NCBI RefSeq assembly: GCF_001295975.1
Contig: NZ_LJHU01000036.1
Coordinates: forward strand, 1-41,056
Direction of reading: 5' to 3'
Source of the DNA: Brevundimonas sp. AAP58
GTDB lineage: Bacteria; Pseudomonadota; Alphaproteobacteria; Caulobacterales; Caulobacteraceae
DNA: 41,056 bases
This document shows, piece after piece, positions 7,133-18,446 of the stretch. The notes beneath the pieces were generated by a model. It worked only from the letters and a program-made list of their open reading frames with translations. It had not been told where the DNA came from and searched no databases. Within the stretch, counting starts at the first letter, position 1; the number at the start of each line of letters is the position of its first letter. The translations under genes and the position numbers were made by a program.

Positions 7133-7306
7133 GGACTTGTCCCCGGTGCCCATGTCAGGTGATCCGGGGGCGAGGACGTGGCCTCGTCTTTCAGGCGGTC
7201 ATCTAGGACCGGGGACGCTCGGGTTCAAGCCGCGCGAGGCCCTGGTCAGGTTGGTGAGCTTGATGTCTCGGATTGGTCGATTTGACGTCGGCCCTGGAGC
7301 CCGGAA

Positions 7307-7663
7307 TCAGCCTCCCCGCGGCCCGAACAGGATGACTCCGGCCCCGACCAGACAGATCGCCGCCCCGGTCAGGTCCCATCGGTCCGGCGCGCGCTGCTCG
7401 ACCAGCCACAGCCATATCAGCGACGCGGCGATATAGACGCCGCCATAGGCCGCATAGGCGCGCCCGGCCGCATCGGCCTCGACGCGGGTCAAAAGCCAGG
7501 CGAAAAGGACCAGGCAGACGACGCCCGGCACAGCCCAGAGCGCCGAGCGATCCAGCCTCAGCCAGGCCCAGAAGGCGAAGCATCCGGCGATCTCGGCGAT
7601 CGCGGCGAGGACATAGATCAGGGCGGTCCCGGCGTATCCGCCGATGCCCGCCCCTGCGCCCAT
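7307..7663 (-). CDS. YnfA family (UPF0060) membrane protein
   Basis: A small four-helix membrane protein of about 118 residues related to the SMR fold. The YnfA signature is clear: [20 protein letters not shown] near the N-terminus (landmarks [11 protein letters not shown]), then [20 protein letters not shown] and a C-terminal [18 protein letters not shown]. The family is annotated as membrane protein of unknown or weak drug-export function. The start was placed at ATG 7663; TTG 7675 would add four residues. It lies between the SMR gene and atpC on the same strand, 18 bp downstream of atpC, so it may be read through from the atp operon. Confidence 0.87.
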   Translation of the reverse strand: MGAGAGIGGYAGTALIYVLAAIAEIAGCFAFWAWLRLDRSALWAVPGVVCLVLFAWLLTRVEADAAGRAYAAYGGVYIAASLIWLWLVEQRAPDRWDLTGAAICLVGAGVILFGPRGG

Positions 7664-7681
7664 GTCAGGCCCCAAGCCTCA

Positions 7682-7947
7682 CTAGGCCGCGACCTCGGCG
7701 GCTTCCTCGGCCAGGATGGTCAAACCGGCCGGCGTCACATCGGCGAAGCCGCCCTTGACGGTGAAGGTCCGGCGCGTGCCGCCGTTGATGACCGTCACCT
7801 GTCCCTCGCGCAGCGCCGTCATGAAGGGCGCATGGTCAGCGAGCACGCCGAAGTCGCCTTCGACGCCCGGCGCATCGACCTGGTCCACAAGGCCGGAGAA
7901 GACCTCGCGTTCCGGGGCGACAAGGGAGAAGTTCAGCTTTCCAGCCA

Positions 7948-7948
<1 letters not shown>
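7682..7948 (-). CDS. atpC: F1 ATP synthase epsilon subunit (short form)
   Basis: The epsilon subunit sits on the central stalk of F1 and links gamma to the c-ring. At 88 residues it holds only the N-terminal beta-sandwich: LNFSLVAPEREVFSG, VEGDFGVLADHAPFMTAL and a final FADVTPAGLTILAEEA. The C-terminal two-helix domain (about 45 residues), which inhibits ATP hydrolysis in E. coli and Bacillus, is absent, and the gene is not frameshifted. Short epsilons are known in alphaproteobacteria, where the separate zeta protein does the inhibition. Its ATG shares one base with the atpD stop. It is the last gene of the atp operon. Confidence 0.95.
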
Positions 7949-10420
<2,472 letters not shown>

Positions 10421-10449
10421 CGGGCGCTACTCTTTCAGCTGTCCGGGGG

Positions 10450-12054
<1,605 letters not shown>

Positions 12055-12609
12055 TTACGCGCGCTTCAGGGCAAACTTCATCTGATCGAGCCTGGTCTTC
12101 AGCGAGGCGTCGAACAGCTTCGAGCCGACCTTGACCTTCAGGCCGCCCAGGATCGACGGATCGACCCGGGCGGTCATCTCGGGGGCCTTGCCCAGCGCCT
12201 GCATCAGGGCCGAGCGGATATGGGTGGCCTGGGCGGTCGTCAGCGGCACGGCCGAGACCACCTCGGCGGCGACGACGCCGGTATGAGCCGAATAAAGGCG
12301 CTCGAAGCCCGCGATCACGGCGGGCAGGTCCCTAGCCCGGCCGTTCTGGGCCAGCAGGCCGAGGAAGTTCCGGGTCGTGGCGTCAAACCTGGCCTTGTCG
12401 GCGATGGCCACCAGCCCCTTGACCTGATCCTCTGACGCCATGATGGGCGAGGTCGCCAGGCGACGCAGGTCGGCGCTGTCGATCCAGGCCGCCTTCAGCG
12501 AATTCAGGTCCGCGCGCACGGGCTCCAGACGGCCGGTCTCCAGCGCCAGGTCGAACAGCGCCTGGGCGTAGCGCCCTCCGACTTCCGTCGTTCTGAAATC
12601 GTCAGCCAA
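12055..12609 (-). CDS. atpH: F1 ATP synthase delta subunit
   Basis: Delta clamps the F1 head to the peripheral stalk. The 184-residue protein has the OSCP/delta pattern: GGRYAQALFDLA at the start, a helical N-terminal domain, and the conserved C-terminal segment PSILGGLKVKVGSKLFDASL (landmarks LGGLKVKVGS and FDASL). It is first in the operon atpH-A-G-D-C. The membrane-sector genes (a, b, b', c) are not in the window, which is the usual split arrangement in alphaproteobacteria. Confidence 0.96.
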   Translation of the reverse strand: MADDFRTTEVGGRYAQALFDLALETGRLEPVRADLNSLKAAWIDSADLRRLATSPIMASEDQVKGLVAIADKARFDATTRNFLGLLAQNGRARDLPAVIAGFERLYSAHTGVVAAEVVSAVPLTTAQATHIRSALMQALGKAPEMTARVDPSILGGLKVKVGSKLFDASLKTRLDQMKFALKRA

Positions 12610-12852
12610 GACCTGTCCGTCCGATATGCGGTTTCGTCAAACGATCGGCCGCACGCCTGCGCCGATCAAAGGCTTGTAATGCTTAAGGAAAGCACGGAGG
12701 GGGCCGTCTCTCAGGAAACGCCCCTCGCTAAGCCGGGCGCCGGATAGCACCCTTTGTCCCACGGAGCAACCGAGGCAGGAGCGCACAGGCGGGGCCTTGA
12801 ACGAGTTCGGCGGACGTGCGCTTAGGAGACGGCTCGTCCACAGGAAACACTC
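12610..12852. promoter_or_regulatory. Divergent promoter region, atp operon and terC
   Basis: A 243-bp gap between two divergently read genes; it must hold the atpH promoter on the minus strand and the terC promoter on the plus strand. A small inverted repeat, TGCTT and AAGCA around TCCTT on the minus strand (about 12678-12692), lies in it. AGGAAA precedes the terC ATG. No sigma-70-type hexamer pair stands out, and the conserved core of the yybP-ykoY manganese riboswitch, often found before terC-type genes, was not seen. Confidence 0.4.
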
Positions 12853-13662
12853 ATGCTCGACGGCGTCGTCCAGATCTTCACCGACCCGGCCGCCTGGGCC
12901 GCCCTCGCCACGCTAGTGGTGCTGGAGATCGTCCTGGGGATCGACAACCTGATCTTCATCTCGATCCTGTCCAACAAGCTGCCCGAGCATCAGCGCCAGC
13001 GGACCCGCCGGATCGGCATCGGCCTCGCCCTCATCATGCGGCTGGCCCTGCTAGTGACCATCGGCTGGATCGTCGGCCTGACCGCGCCGGTGTTCGACCT
13101 GGGGATCGTCGGCCCGCTGAACGAGCACGGCGAACCGGCCTTCGAGACCTCGTTCAGCTGGAAGGACCTGATCCTGATCGCTGGCGGCCTGTTCCTGCTG
13201 TGGAAGGCGACCAAGGAAATCCACCACACCGTGGACCCGACCCCGTCGGACCACGACGTGCTCGACAAGAAGTCCGTGGCCATCAACAACGCCGGCTCGG
13301 CCATCGTCCAGATCATCCTTCTGGACCTGGTGTTCTCGATCGACTCCATCCTGACGGCCGTCGGCCTGACCGATCATGTGCCGATCATGGTGATCGCCGT
13401 CCTGACCGCCGTCACCGTGATGCTGCTGGCCGCCGATCCCCTGGCCAACTTCATCGAGAAGAACCCGACGGTCGTCATGCTGGCCCTGGGCTTCCTGCTC
13501 ATGATCGGCATGGTGCTGATCGCCGACGGCTTCGGCGTCCATGTGCCCAAGGGATACATCTATGCCGCCATGGCGTTCTCCGCCCTCGTGGAGGGACTGA
13601 ACATGCTCAGTCGGAAAAGCGCGGCGAGGACGGCGGGGCAGACGCCGCCTGCTGCCCACTGA
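12853..13662 (+). CDS. TerC-family integral membrane transporter
   Basis: A 269-residue inner-membrane protein with about seven hydrophobic helices. The two TerC metal motifs are present: [16 protein letters not shown] near residue 28 and [17 protein letters not shown] near residue 165, each with the Asp placed inside a helix. This subgroup (Alx, TerC, MeeY-like) exports manganese or helps metal loading of secreted proteins. The loop between helices is His/Asp-rich ([16 protein letters not shown]). Start ATG 12853 has AGGAAA upstream. Its stop codon overlaps the ATG of the glutaminyl cyclase gene by one base, so the pair is probably co-expressed. Confidence 0.93.
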   Translation: MLDGVVQIFTDPAAWAALATLVVLEIVLGIDNLIFISILSNKLPEHQRQRTRRIGIGLALIMRLALLVTIGWIVGLTAPVFDLGIVGPLNEHGEPAFETSFSWKDLILIAGGLFLLWKATKEIHHTVDPTPSDHDVLDKKSVAINNAGSAIVQIILLDLVFSIDSILTAVGLTDHVPIMVIAVLTAVTVMLLAADPLANFIEKNPTVVMLALGFLLMIGMVLIADGFGVHVPKGYIYAAMAFSALVEGLNMLSRKSAARTAGQTPPAAH

Positions 13663-14492
13663 TGCGCCTTCCGGGCCTCGGTCTCGCGCTCGCGCTCGTC
13701 CTCGCCCTCGCGGCGGGGTCAGGCGCGACCGTCGCCCAGACGCCCGCTCCTGCGACCTCGTCCTCTCCGGCGGTCGCGCCGCCGGTGGCGCGGCCTCCAC
13801 GTCAGGGCTATGAAGTCGTCGCCGTCTATCCGCACGACCCCACGGCCTTCACCCAGGGGCTGGTGTTCCGGAACGGCGAGCTCCTCGAAAGCACGGGCCG
13901 CTACCCCTCCACGGTGCGGCGCGTCCGTCTCGAGGATGGGCAGGTCCTCGTGCGCCGGGACCTGGACACCACCTATTTCGGCGAGGGTCTGACGGTCCTT
14001 GGCGATCGCGCCTTCTCCCTGACGTGGCAGAGCGGCAAGGGCTTCATCTGGAACCCGGACACGCTCGAACCTCTCGGCGAGTTCACCTACGCGGGAGAGG
14101 GTTGGGGCCTGACCCACGACGGAAGGCGGCTGATCCTGTCGGATGGCACCGCTCGCCTGCGCTTCCTGGACCCCCGGACCTTCGCTGAGACGGGATCGGT
14201 CACTGTCAACTGGCAGGGACGCCCGGTCGGGCGCATCAACGAGCTGGAGTTCATCGACGGCGAGGTCTGGGCCAATGTCTGGCAGACCGACGCCATCCTG
14301 CGCATCGATCCGGCGAGCGGGAACATCCTGTCCGTCATCGACCTGTCGGGCCTGCTGGCACCCGGCGACATCGCCGACCCCAACGACGATGTCCTGAATG
14401 GGATCGCCTGGGATCCGGCCACGCGCCGCCTGTTCGTCACCGGCAAGAACTGGCCCAAGCTCTTCGAGATCCGGGTGACCGAGCCGCGCTAG
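13662..14492 (+). CDS. Glutaminyl-peptide cyclotransferase (secreted)
   Basis: A 276-residue protein with a signal peptide (LALALVLALAAGSGATVAQ near residues 5-24), an Ala/Pro linker and a beta-propeller of the plant/bacterial glutamine cyclotransferase family. Such enzymes turn N-terminal Gln into pyroglutamate, acting in the periplasm. Family landmarks are VYPHDPTAFTQGLVF, ESTGRYPSTVRRV, FGEGLTVL, WGLTHDGRRLILSDG, INELEFIDGEVWANVW and LNGIAWDPATRRLFVTGKNW (each quoted in part). The ATG at 13662 overlaps the terC stop by one base. Enzyme activity is inferred from the family. Confidence 0.9.
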   Translation: MRLPGLGLALALVLALAAGSGATVAQTPAPATSSSPAVAPPVARPPRQGYEVVAVYPHDPTAFTQGLVFRNGELLESTGRYPSTVRRVRLEDGQVLVRRDLDTTYFGEGLTVLGDRAFSLTWQSGKGFIWNPDTLEPLGEFTYAGEGWGLTHDGRRLILSDGTARLRFLDPRTFAETGSVTVNWQGRPVGRINELEFIDGEVWANVWQTDAILRIDPASGNILSVIDLSGLLAPGDIADPNDDVLNGIAWDPATRRLFVTGKNWPKLFEIRVTEPR

Positions 14493-14528
14493 GGCCGCGA
14501 GGCTGCGCGATCCGGACGGTCGTGCCGG

Positions 14529-15203
14529 CTAGTTTGTGAGGATCTGCACTCGGGACCAGACCGCTCCCCGGTTCACCACTTCGATCCGAACCGGCCCTCC
14601 CCGAGGCCTGCCGAGGGTGCAGACCGGATAGTGGTCGAGAGAACTGTCAGAGCACAGAACAGTCCCGTCCCGCTCGCGCAGCACGAGGTCAATATTGGTA
14701 TCGCCGTCACCGATGGCGGCCACACGGAGCACCTCATTCGGTCGCGCCTCGACCTCAAAGCCGAACGTTTCTCGCGCTGGCACGCGGCGGACGATGACGA
14801 TCGGCCCTGGCCCAAACGCGGAAGCGCGCACACCCTTGTGCCGATTGCGCAGCCGCAGGATTTCCGCGCGAACGGCCGGATCTTCAGGAGCCAGGCTTTC
14901 GGCTTCCCGCACCAAGGCGTCTGCTGTCAAAAACGGGGCTTCGCCGCTTTGGGGACGGACCCGAATCTCATCCAGCACACGGGCAGCAACCAACAGCGCC
15001 TGAGCATCCCCTCTCATCCGAGCCCACGCCGCCAGTTCGGCGCTCATGACGACGCGGGTGATGGCGGCCGCCTCCGCGTCGGGACTGGGTGGCCTGGCGG
15101 GCATCTGCTGTCCAGCGGCTGCGGCGGCGAGGCTCAGGCTTGCCAGAAGCAGCGCGATGCCGGCGACCACGCGCTGTTCCGCCCTCGTACGCCCCCTCCG
15201 CAT
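14529..15203 (-). CDS. Secreted protein of unknown function
   Basis: Not recognised as a named family. From ATG 15203 the 224 residues show a signal peptide (basic n-region MRRGRTRAEQR, then a Leu/Ala core ending AAAAAGQQ), a helical Ala/Arg/Glu-rich middle, and a C-terminal beta-rich part with GDGDTNIDLVLRERDGTVLCSDSS and a second Cys near the end. That last part resembles pre-peptidase or lectin-like beta-sandwich domains found at the ends of secreted hydrolases, where GD.DTD.DL.. repeats bind calcium. Two cysteines could form a disulphide. A longer frame opens at 15248 but would put 15 residues before the signal peptide. Transcribed in the same direction as the DUF1223 gene upstream. Confidence 0.6.
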   Translation of the reverse strand: MRRGRTRAEQRVVAGIALLLASLSLAAAAAGQQMPARPPSPDAEAAAITRVVMSAELAAWARMRGDAQALLVAARVLDEIRVRPQSGEAPFLTADALVREAESLAPEDPAVRAEILRLRNRHKGVRASAFGPGPIVIVRRVPARETFGFEVEARPNEVLRVAAIGDGDTNIDLVLRERDGTVLCSDSSLDHYPVCTLGRPRGGPVRIEVVNRGAVWSRVQILTN

Positions 15204-15326
15204 CGCAACTGACCCCCGTGGACCGCCGGAACGGTCAGACAACAACACCGATGCCCTTCAGGACGCGGACACTGGCCGAAGACGACTGGTGCTTCAAGCG
15301 GTTGGCCGGCATCGGAGCGCGACGGA

Positions 15327-16112
15327 TCAGTCCACAGCGGCCGCCAGAATGCGCCGGTCCGCCGTGGCTTGAACCAAGATCGCCATTCGCTCTCCGGGGC
15401 GTTCGATCTCGGGCAGCGGTAGCAGGATGGGGCGGCCGCGCCATTCGCCCAATCGGGTCAGGCTGCGGACGACATTGACGTGCCGGACGTCCTGCCCACG
15501 GTTATCTCCGTTCTGCACCGTCACCGTCTGCGGCCCGGGCATGAAGGTCACGGCCCAGACCTCGGCACCACCAGTCGGCACTCGTCCAGAGCCGATACCA
15601 ACGGCATGGCCGCCCTCGCGGAACTCGACCTCGGGCGGGAAGGTGCGCGCCTGGGCTTCCACATCGACCGCCGCCTCGATCGCGTCCGCCTCCGCTCCCG
15701 AGAGCTGGCGATGCCCATCGATCACGACCTGCGGTGTGTAGACGTTTCTCAGCCGCATCGCGGCCTGATAGGCGCGTTGTCGCGCCTCGAACTCGGGACG
15801 AGCAAAGGTGTCCGCCCAGCCCAGATAGTCCCAGTAATCGACCGCATAGGTCAGCGTGATTACGCCCGGCTTGTCGGCCATCGCCTCGACCATCCGGTTG
15901 GCCTGGGGACAACCGGCGCAGCCTTGAGCGGTAAAAAGCTCCACCACGACTGGCTCGACCGGCGCATCCCGGGCGGCCGTACGCGTGCCCATTGGCTGGG
16001 CCGGACTCGATGCCGCGCCGAGCAGCGCCAAGGCACCTGCCGCGCCGATAACCCAGCCTCGCGTTGTCATGGCAGCGATTGGTAATCTGGCTGGACGATC
16101 CACGCCGCTCAT
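15327..16112 (-). CDS. DUF1223 thioredoxin-like secreted protein
   Basis: A 261-residue exported protein with a thioredoxin-like fold. After a signal peptide (hydrophobic stretch about 18-38) comes VVVELFTAQGCAGCPQAN with a CAGC redox motif, AVDYWDYLGWADTFARPEF, and NVYTPQVVIDGHRQLSG, all typical of DUF1223. The family is proposed to act in periplasmic thiol chemistry but has no settled substrate. The frame opens at ATG 16112; ATG 16070 starts directly before the signal peptide and may be the real start. It stops 124 bp before the hypothetical gene and starts 18 bp after the peptidase gene, so it may share a transcript with the latter. Confidence 0.88.
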   Translation of the reverse strand: MSGVDRPARLPIAAMTTRGWVIGAAGALALLGAASSPAQPMGTRTAARDAPVEPVVVELFTAQGCAGCPQANRMVEAMADKPGVITLTYAVDYWDYLGWADTFARPEFEARQRAYQAAMRLRNVYTPQVVIDGHRQLSGAEADAIEAAVDVEAQARTFPPEVEFREGGHAVGIGSGRVPTGGAEVWAVTFMPGPQTVTVQNGDNRGQDVRHVNVVRSLTRLGEWRGRPILLPLPEIERPGERMAILVQATADRRILAAAVD

Positions 16113-16130
16113 AAATCCGTGAGAATCGCC

Positions 16131-18284
16131 TCAGTCCATCAGCTGCTGGGCCAGGTACGCGTAGTGTCGCGCCCAGCGCCGGGCATTGGCCACCGGATCA
16201 GCGTCGTTGGAGTGCCCGCCCGCCGTGTCCTCGAAATAGAGGTGGTCGTGGCCCTGAGCTTCCAGCCGGGCGGCAAACTTTCGGGCATGGCCGGGATGCA
16301 CCCGGTCATCACGGGTGTTGGTGGTGATGTAGACGCGCGGGTAGTCGACCTCTGGGCTGAGGCGCTGATAGGCGGAGTACTGGCTGATGAAGGCGGCGTC
16401 GCCCGGAATGCGCGGATCACCATATTCGCCGATCCACGACGCGCCGGCCGGCAGGTCCGGGTAGCGTAGCATGTCGATCAGCGGGCTCTCGATCACCGCC
16501 GCGTTGAACAGGTCCGGGTTCTGAGTGATCGATACCGAGGTCAGGACCCCGCCATTGGACCGGCCGTAGATGCCCAGACGGCGGGGCGAGGTGATCCCGC
16601 GCGTCTGGATATCTCGCGCCACGGCTGCGAAATCATCGAAAGCCAGCTGGCGGTTCTCGCGAAGCGCCGCCTGGTGCCAGGCCGGGCCGAACTCGCCGCC
16701 GCCCCGGATGTTGGCCTGGACGAAGACGCCGCCGTTCTCCAGCCACAGCCTGCCCATCTCGGGCTTGTAGGCGGGCGGGAAGCTGATCTGGAACCCGCCG
16801 TAGCCGAACAGGATCGTCGGTGCTGATCCGTCCATCGCCATCTCGCGCGGGCGCACCACGAAGTAGGGGATCATGGTCCCGTCGCTGGACCGGGCCTCGA
16901 ACTGCTCCACGACATGGGTCGAGGGATCAAACAGGTCGGGCGCGGACTTCAGGGGCGCAATGGACGCTGCGTTCACGTCGATCAGACCCAGGCTCGGAGG
17001 CGTGAGGAAACCTTGCTGGCTGAGGAACAGCCGACCGCTGGAGCGACTGGTGTCGCCCAGACCGATCGCCAGGTTTTCCGGTACCTCGACGGTCGTCTCG
17101 GGCCAGCCGAACTCGCCTCGATCGCGGAAGATGCTGATCCGACCCCGCACATTGTCGAGCACCGAGACGACAACCCGATCATCGAATACGGCGACATCCT
17201 CGACGGACTGGCGTGGTCCCGGGGCGAAGATGGTGGTGGCGGCGTTCGAGATGGCCTGGCGTGGGTTGTCGCCCAGTTCCTCCAGACTAATCGCCATCAG
17301 GGTCCCGGCGGCGCGGGCTTGGGTGTACCAGGTCCAGTCTTCCTCGACCGTGAACACCAGCCGACCACCCATGACGCCATGCAAGCCGGCGCGGGCGGGC
17401 AGGTTCAGCTTTTGGGCACCGGCGTTTGTGATCCACCACCGCTCAGCCCGGAAGGTGTCGAGCGGGCGATTGATGATCACGGCCTGCACCGCGCCCGCGC
17501 CATCCCGGAACACCGATGCGCTGACGCCGTACCCGCCATCGGACTGATCACCGCGATAGACCTCGGTGGCCTGGGCCAGGGTCTGGCCGCGCCTCAGGGA
17601 TTTGACGATGAAGGGATAGCCGCTCTCGGTCAGGGTTCCGGGTCCGAAATCGGTGGCCACCAGCAGGGTGTCGCGATCCAGCCAGCTGATCCGGTGCTTG
17701 CCCTCGGGCAGGGAGAAGCCGCCCTCGACGAACGTCCTTGTCGTCGTGTCGAACTCACGAACCACGACCGCGTCCTTGCCGCCGTCCGACAGGCTGATCA
17801 GGCAGCGGGTCTCGTCCGGCGGCAGGCAGCTGGCGCCCTTCCAGACCCAGTCCACACCCTCGGCCGCGGACAGCGCCCCGACGTCGATCAGCGTCTCCCA
17901 TTGCGGCGCGTCGGTGCGATAGCTGTCCAGCGTCGTGCGCCGCCAGAGGCCCTTGGGGTTCTCCGCATCCTGCCAGAAGTTGCCGATTCCATCGCCGAGG
18001 AAGCTGGGCGACGGAATGCGCGCCGTCGACGACAGAACCTCGAACGCCTCGGCCCTGAAGGTCTCGTAGCGGGGGTCACCGGTCAGGGCGGCCAAGGCGC
18101 GTTCGTTGGACGCGCGCACGAAGGCCATGGCCTCGGCCCCCTCGACTTCCTCCAGCGCCAGGTGATCGTCCGCCGCCCGCACGCCGGCAGGCGACAGGTC
18201 GCTTGGCAGGTGGGGCAGGCTCTGGGCGAAGGCCGGAGCGGCGAGAACGGTGGCGATAGCGGTCAGGACAAGGCGCGAAATCAT
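16131..18284 (-). CDS. Prolyl oligopeptidase family serine peptidase (S9A), paralogue 1
   Basis: A 717-residue periplasmic peptidase. It has a signal peptide (1-20, ending AFAQS), an N-terminal helix arm, a seven-bladed beta-propeller (about 75-420) that gates the active site, and a C-terminal alpha/beta hydrolase domain. The catalytic triad can be placed at Ser576 in YGRSNGGVL, Asp659 in TRDDRVHPGH (with the substrate-binding Arg two residues on) and His691 in TAGGHS. Such enzymes cut after proline in short peptides. It lies next to a second S9A gene on the same strand, with a long inverted repeat in the gap, and upstream of the DUF1223 gene. Confidence 0.93.
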   Translation of the reverse strand: MISRLVLTAIATVLAAPAFAQSLPHLPSDLSPAGVRAADDHLALEEVEGAEAMAFVRASNERALAALTGDPRYETFRAEAFEVLSSTARIPSPSFLGDGIGNFWQDAENPKGLWRRTTLDSYRTDAPQWETLIDVGALSAAEGVDWVWKGASCLPPDETRCLISLSDGGKDAVVVREFDTTTRTFVEGGFSLPEGKHRISWLDRDTLLVATDFGPGTLTESGYPFIVKSLRRGQTLAQATEVYRGDQSDGGYGVSASVFRDGAGAVQAVIINRPLDTFRAERWWITNAGAQKLNLPARAGLHGVMGGRLVFTVEEDWTWYTQARAAGTLMAISLEELGDNPRQAISNAATTIFAPGPRQSVEDVAVFDDRVVVSVLDNVRGRISIFRDRGEFGWPETTVEVPENLAIGLGDTSRSSGRLFLSQQGFLTPPSLGLIDVNAASIAPLKSAPDLFDPSTHVVEQFEARSSDGTMIPYFVVRPREMAMDGSAPTILFGYGGFQISFPPAYKPEMGRLWLENGGVFVQANIRGGGEFGPAWHQAALRENRQLAFDDFAAVARDIQTRGITSPRRLGIYGRSNGGVLTSVSITQNPDLFNAAVIESPLIDMLRYPDLPAGASWIGEYGDPRIPGDAAFISQYSAYQRLSPEVDYPRVYITTNTRDDRVHPGHARKFAARLEAQGHDHLYFEDTAGGHSNDADPVANARRWARHYAYLAQQLMD

Positions 18285-18292
18285 GAAACTCT

Positions 18293-18438
18293 CCGCTCAT
18301 CCCCACGAAAGCGGGGACCCAGTGCTTTGGGCGATCGGCCTCGCCCAGTGCGCGATTAACGCAGTCCCAATCGCCGATTGCTCCCGCAGACAGCGTCTTG
18401 CGAAAGGACTGGGTCCCCGCTTTCGCGGGGATGAGCGG
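18293..18438. repeat. 31-bp inverted repeat pair between the two S9A genes
   Basis: Arm 1 (18293-18323) and arm 2 (18408-18438) are inverted copies that match at 30 of 31 positions and are 84 bp apart. Each arm contains CCCC-N-CGAAAGCGGGG, itself a hairpin with a GAAA loop. This is a repeat type common between genes in Caulobacterales and sphingomonads. The pair fills the whole intergenic space between two paralogous peptidases. It could form a large cruciform or stop transcription. Confidence 0.75.
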
Positions 18439-18446
18439 AAGAGGGT

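Noticed and set aside
7213-7245. Possible further copy of the 40-bp repeat
   Set aside because: Only short pieces (ACGCTCGG and TCAAGCCGCG) match, in the wrong order, and the stems do not form.
12610-12852. Manganese (yybP-ykoY) riboswitch upstream of terC
   Set aside because: The gene family makes it plausible, but the conserved core sequences of that riboswitch were not found.
12816-13661. Upstream part of the frame that contains the glutaminyl cyclase
   Set aside because: It overlaps terC in another frame and has shadow composition; the signal peptide at 13662 marks the real start.
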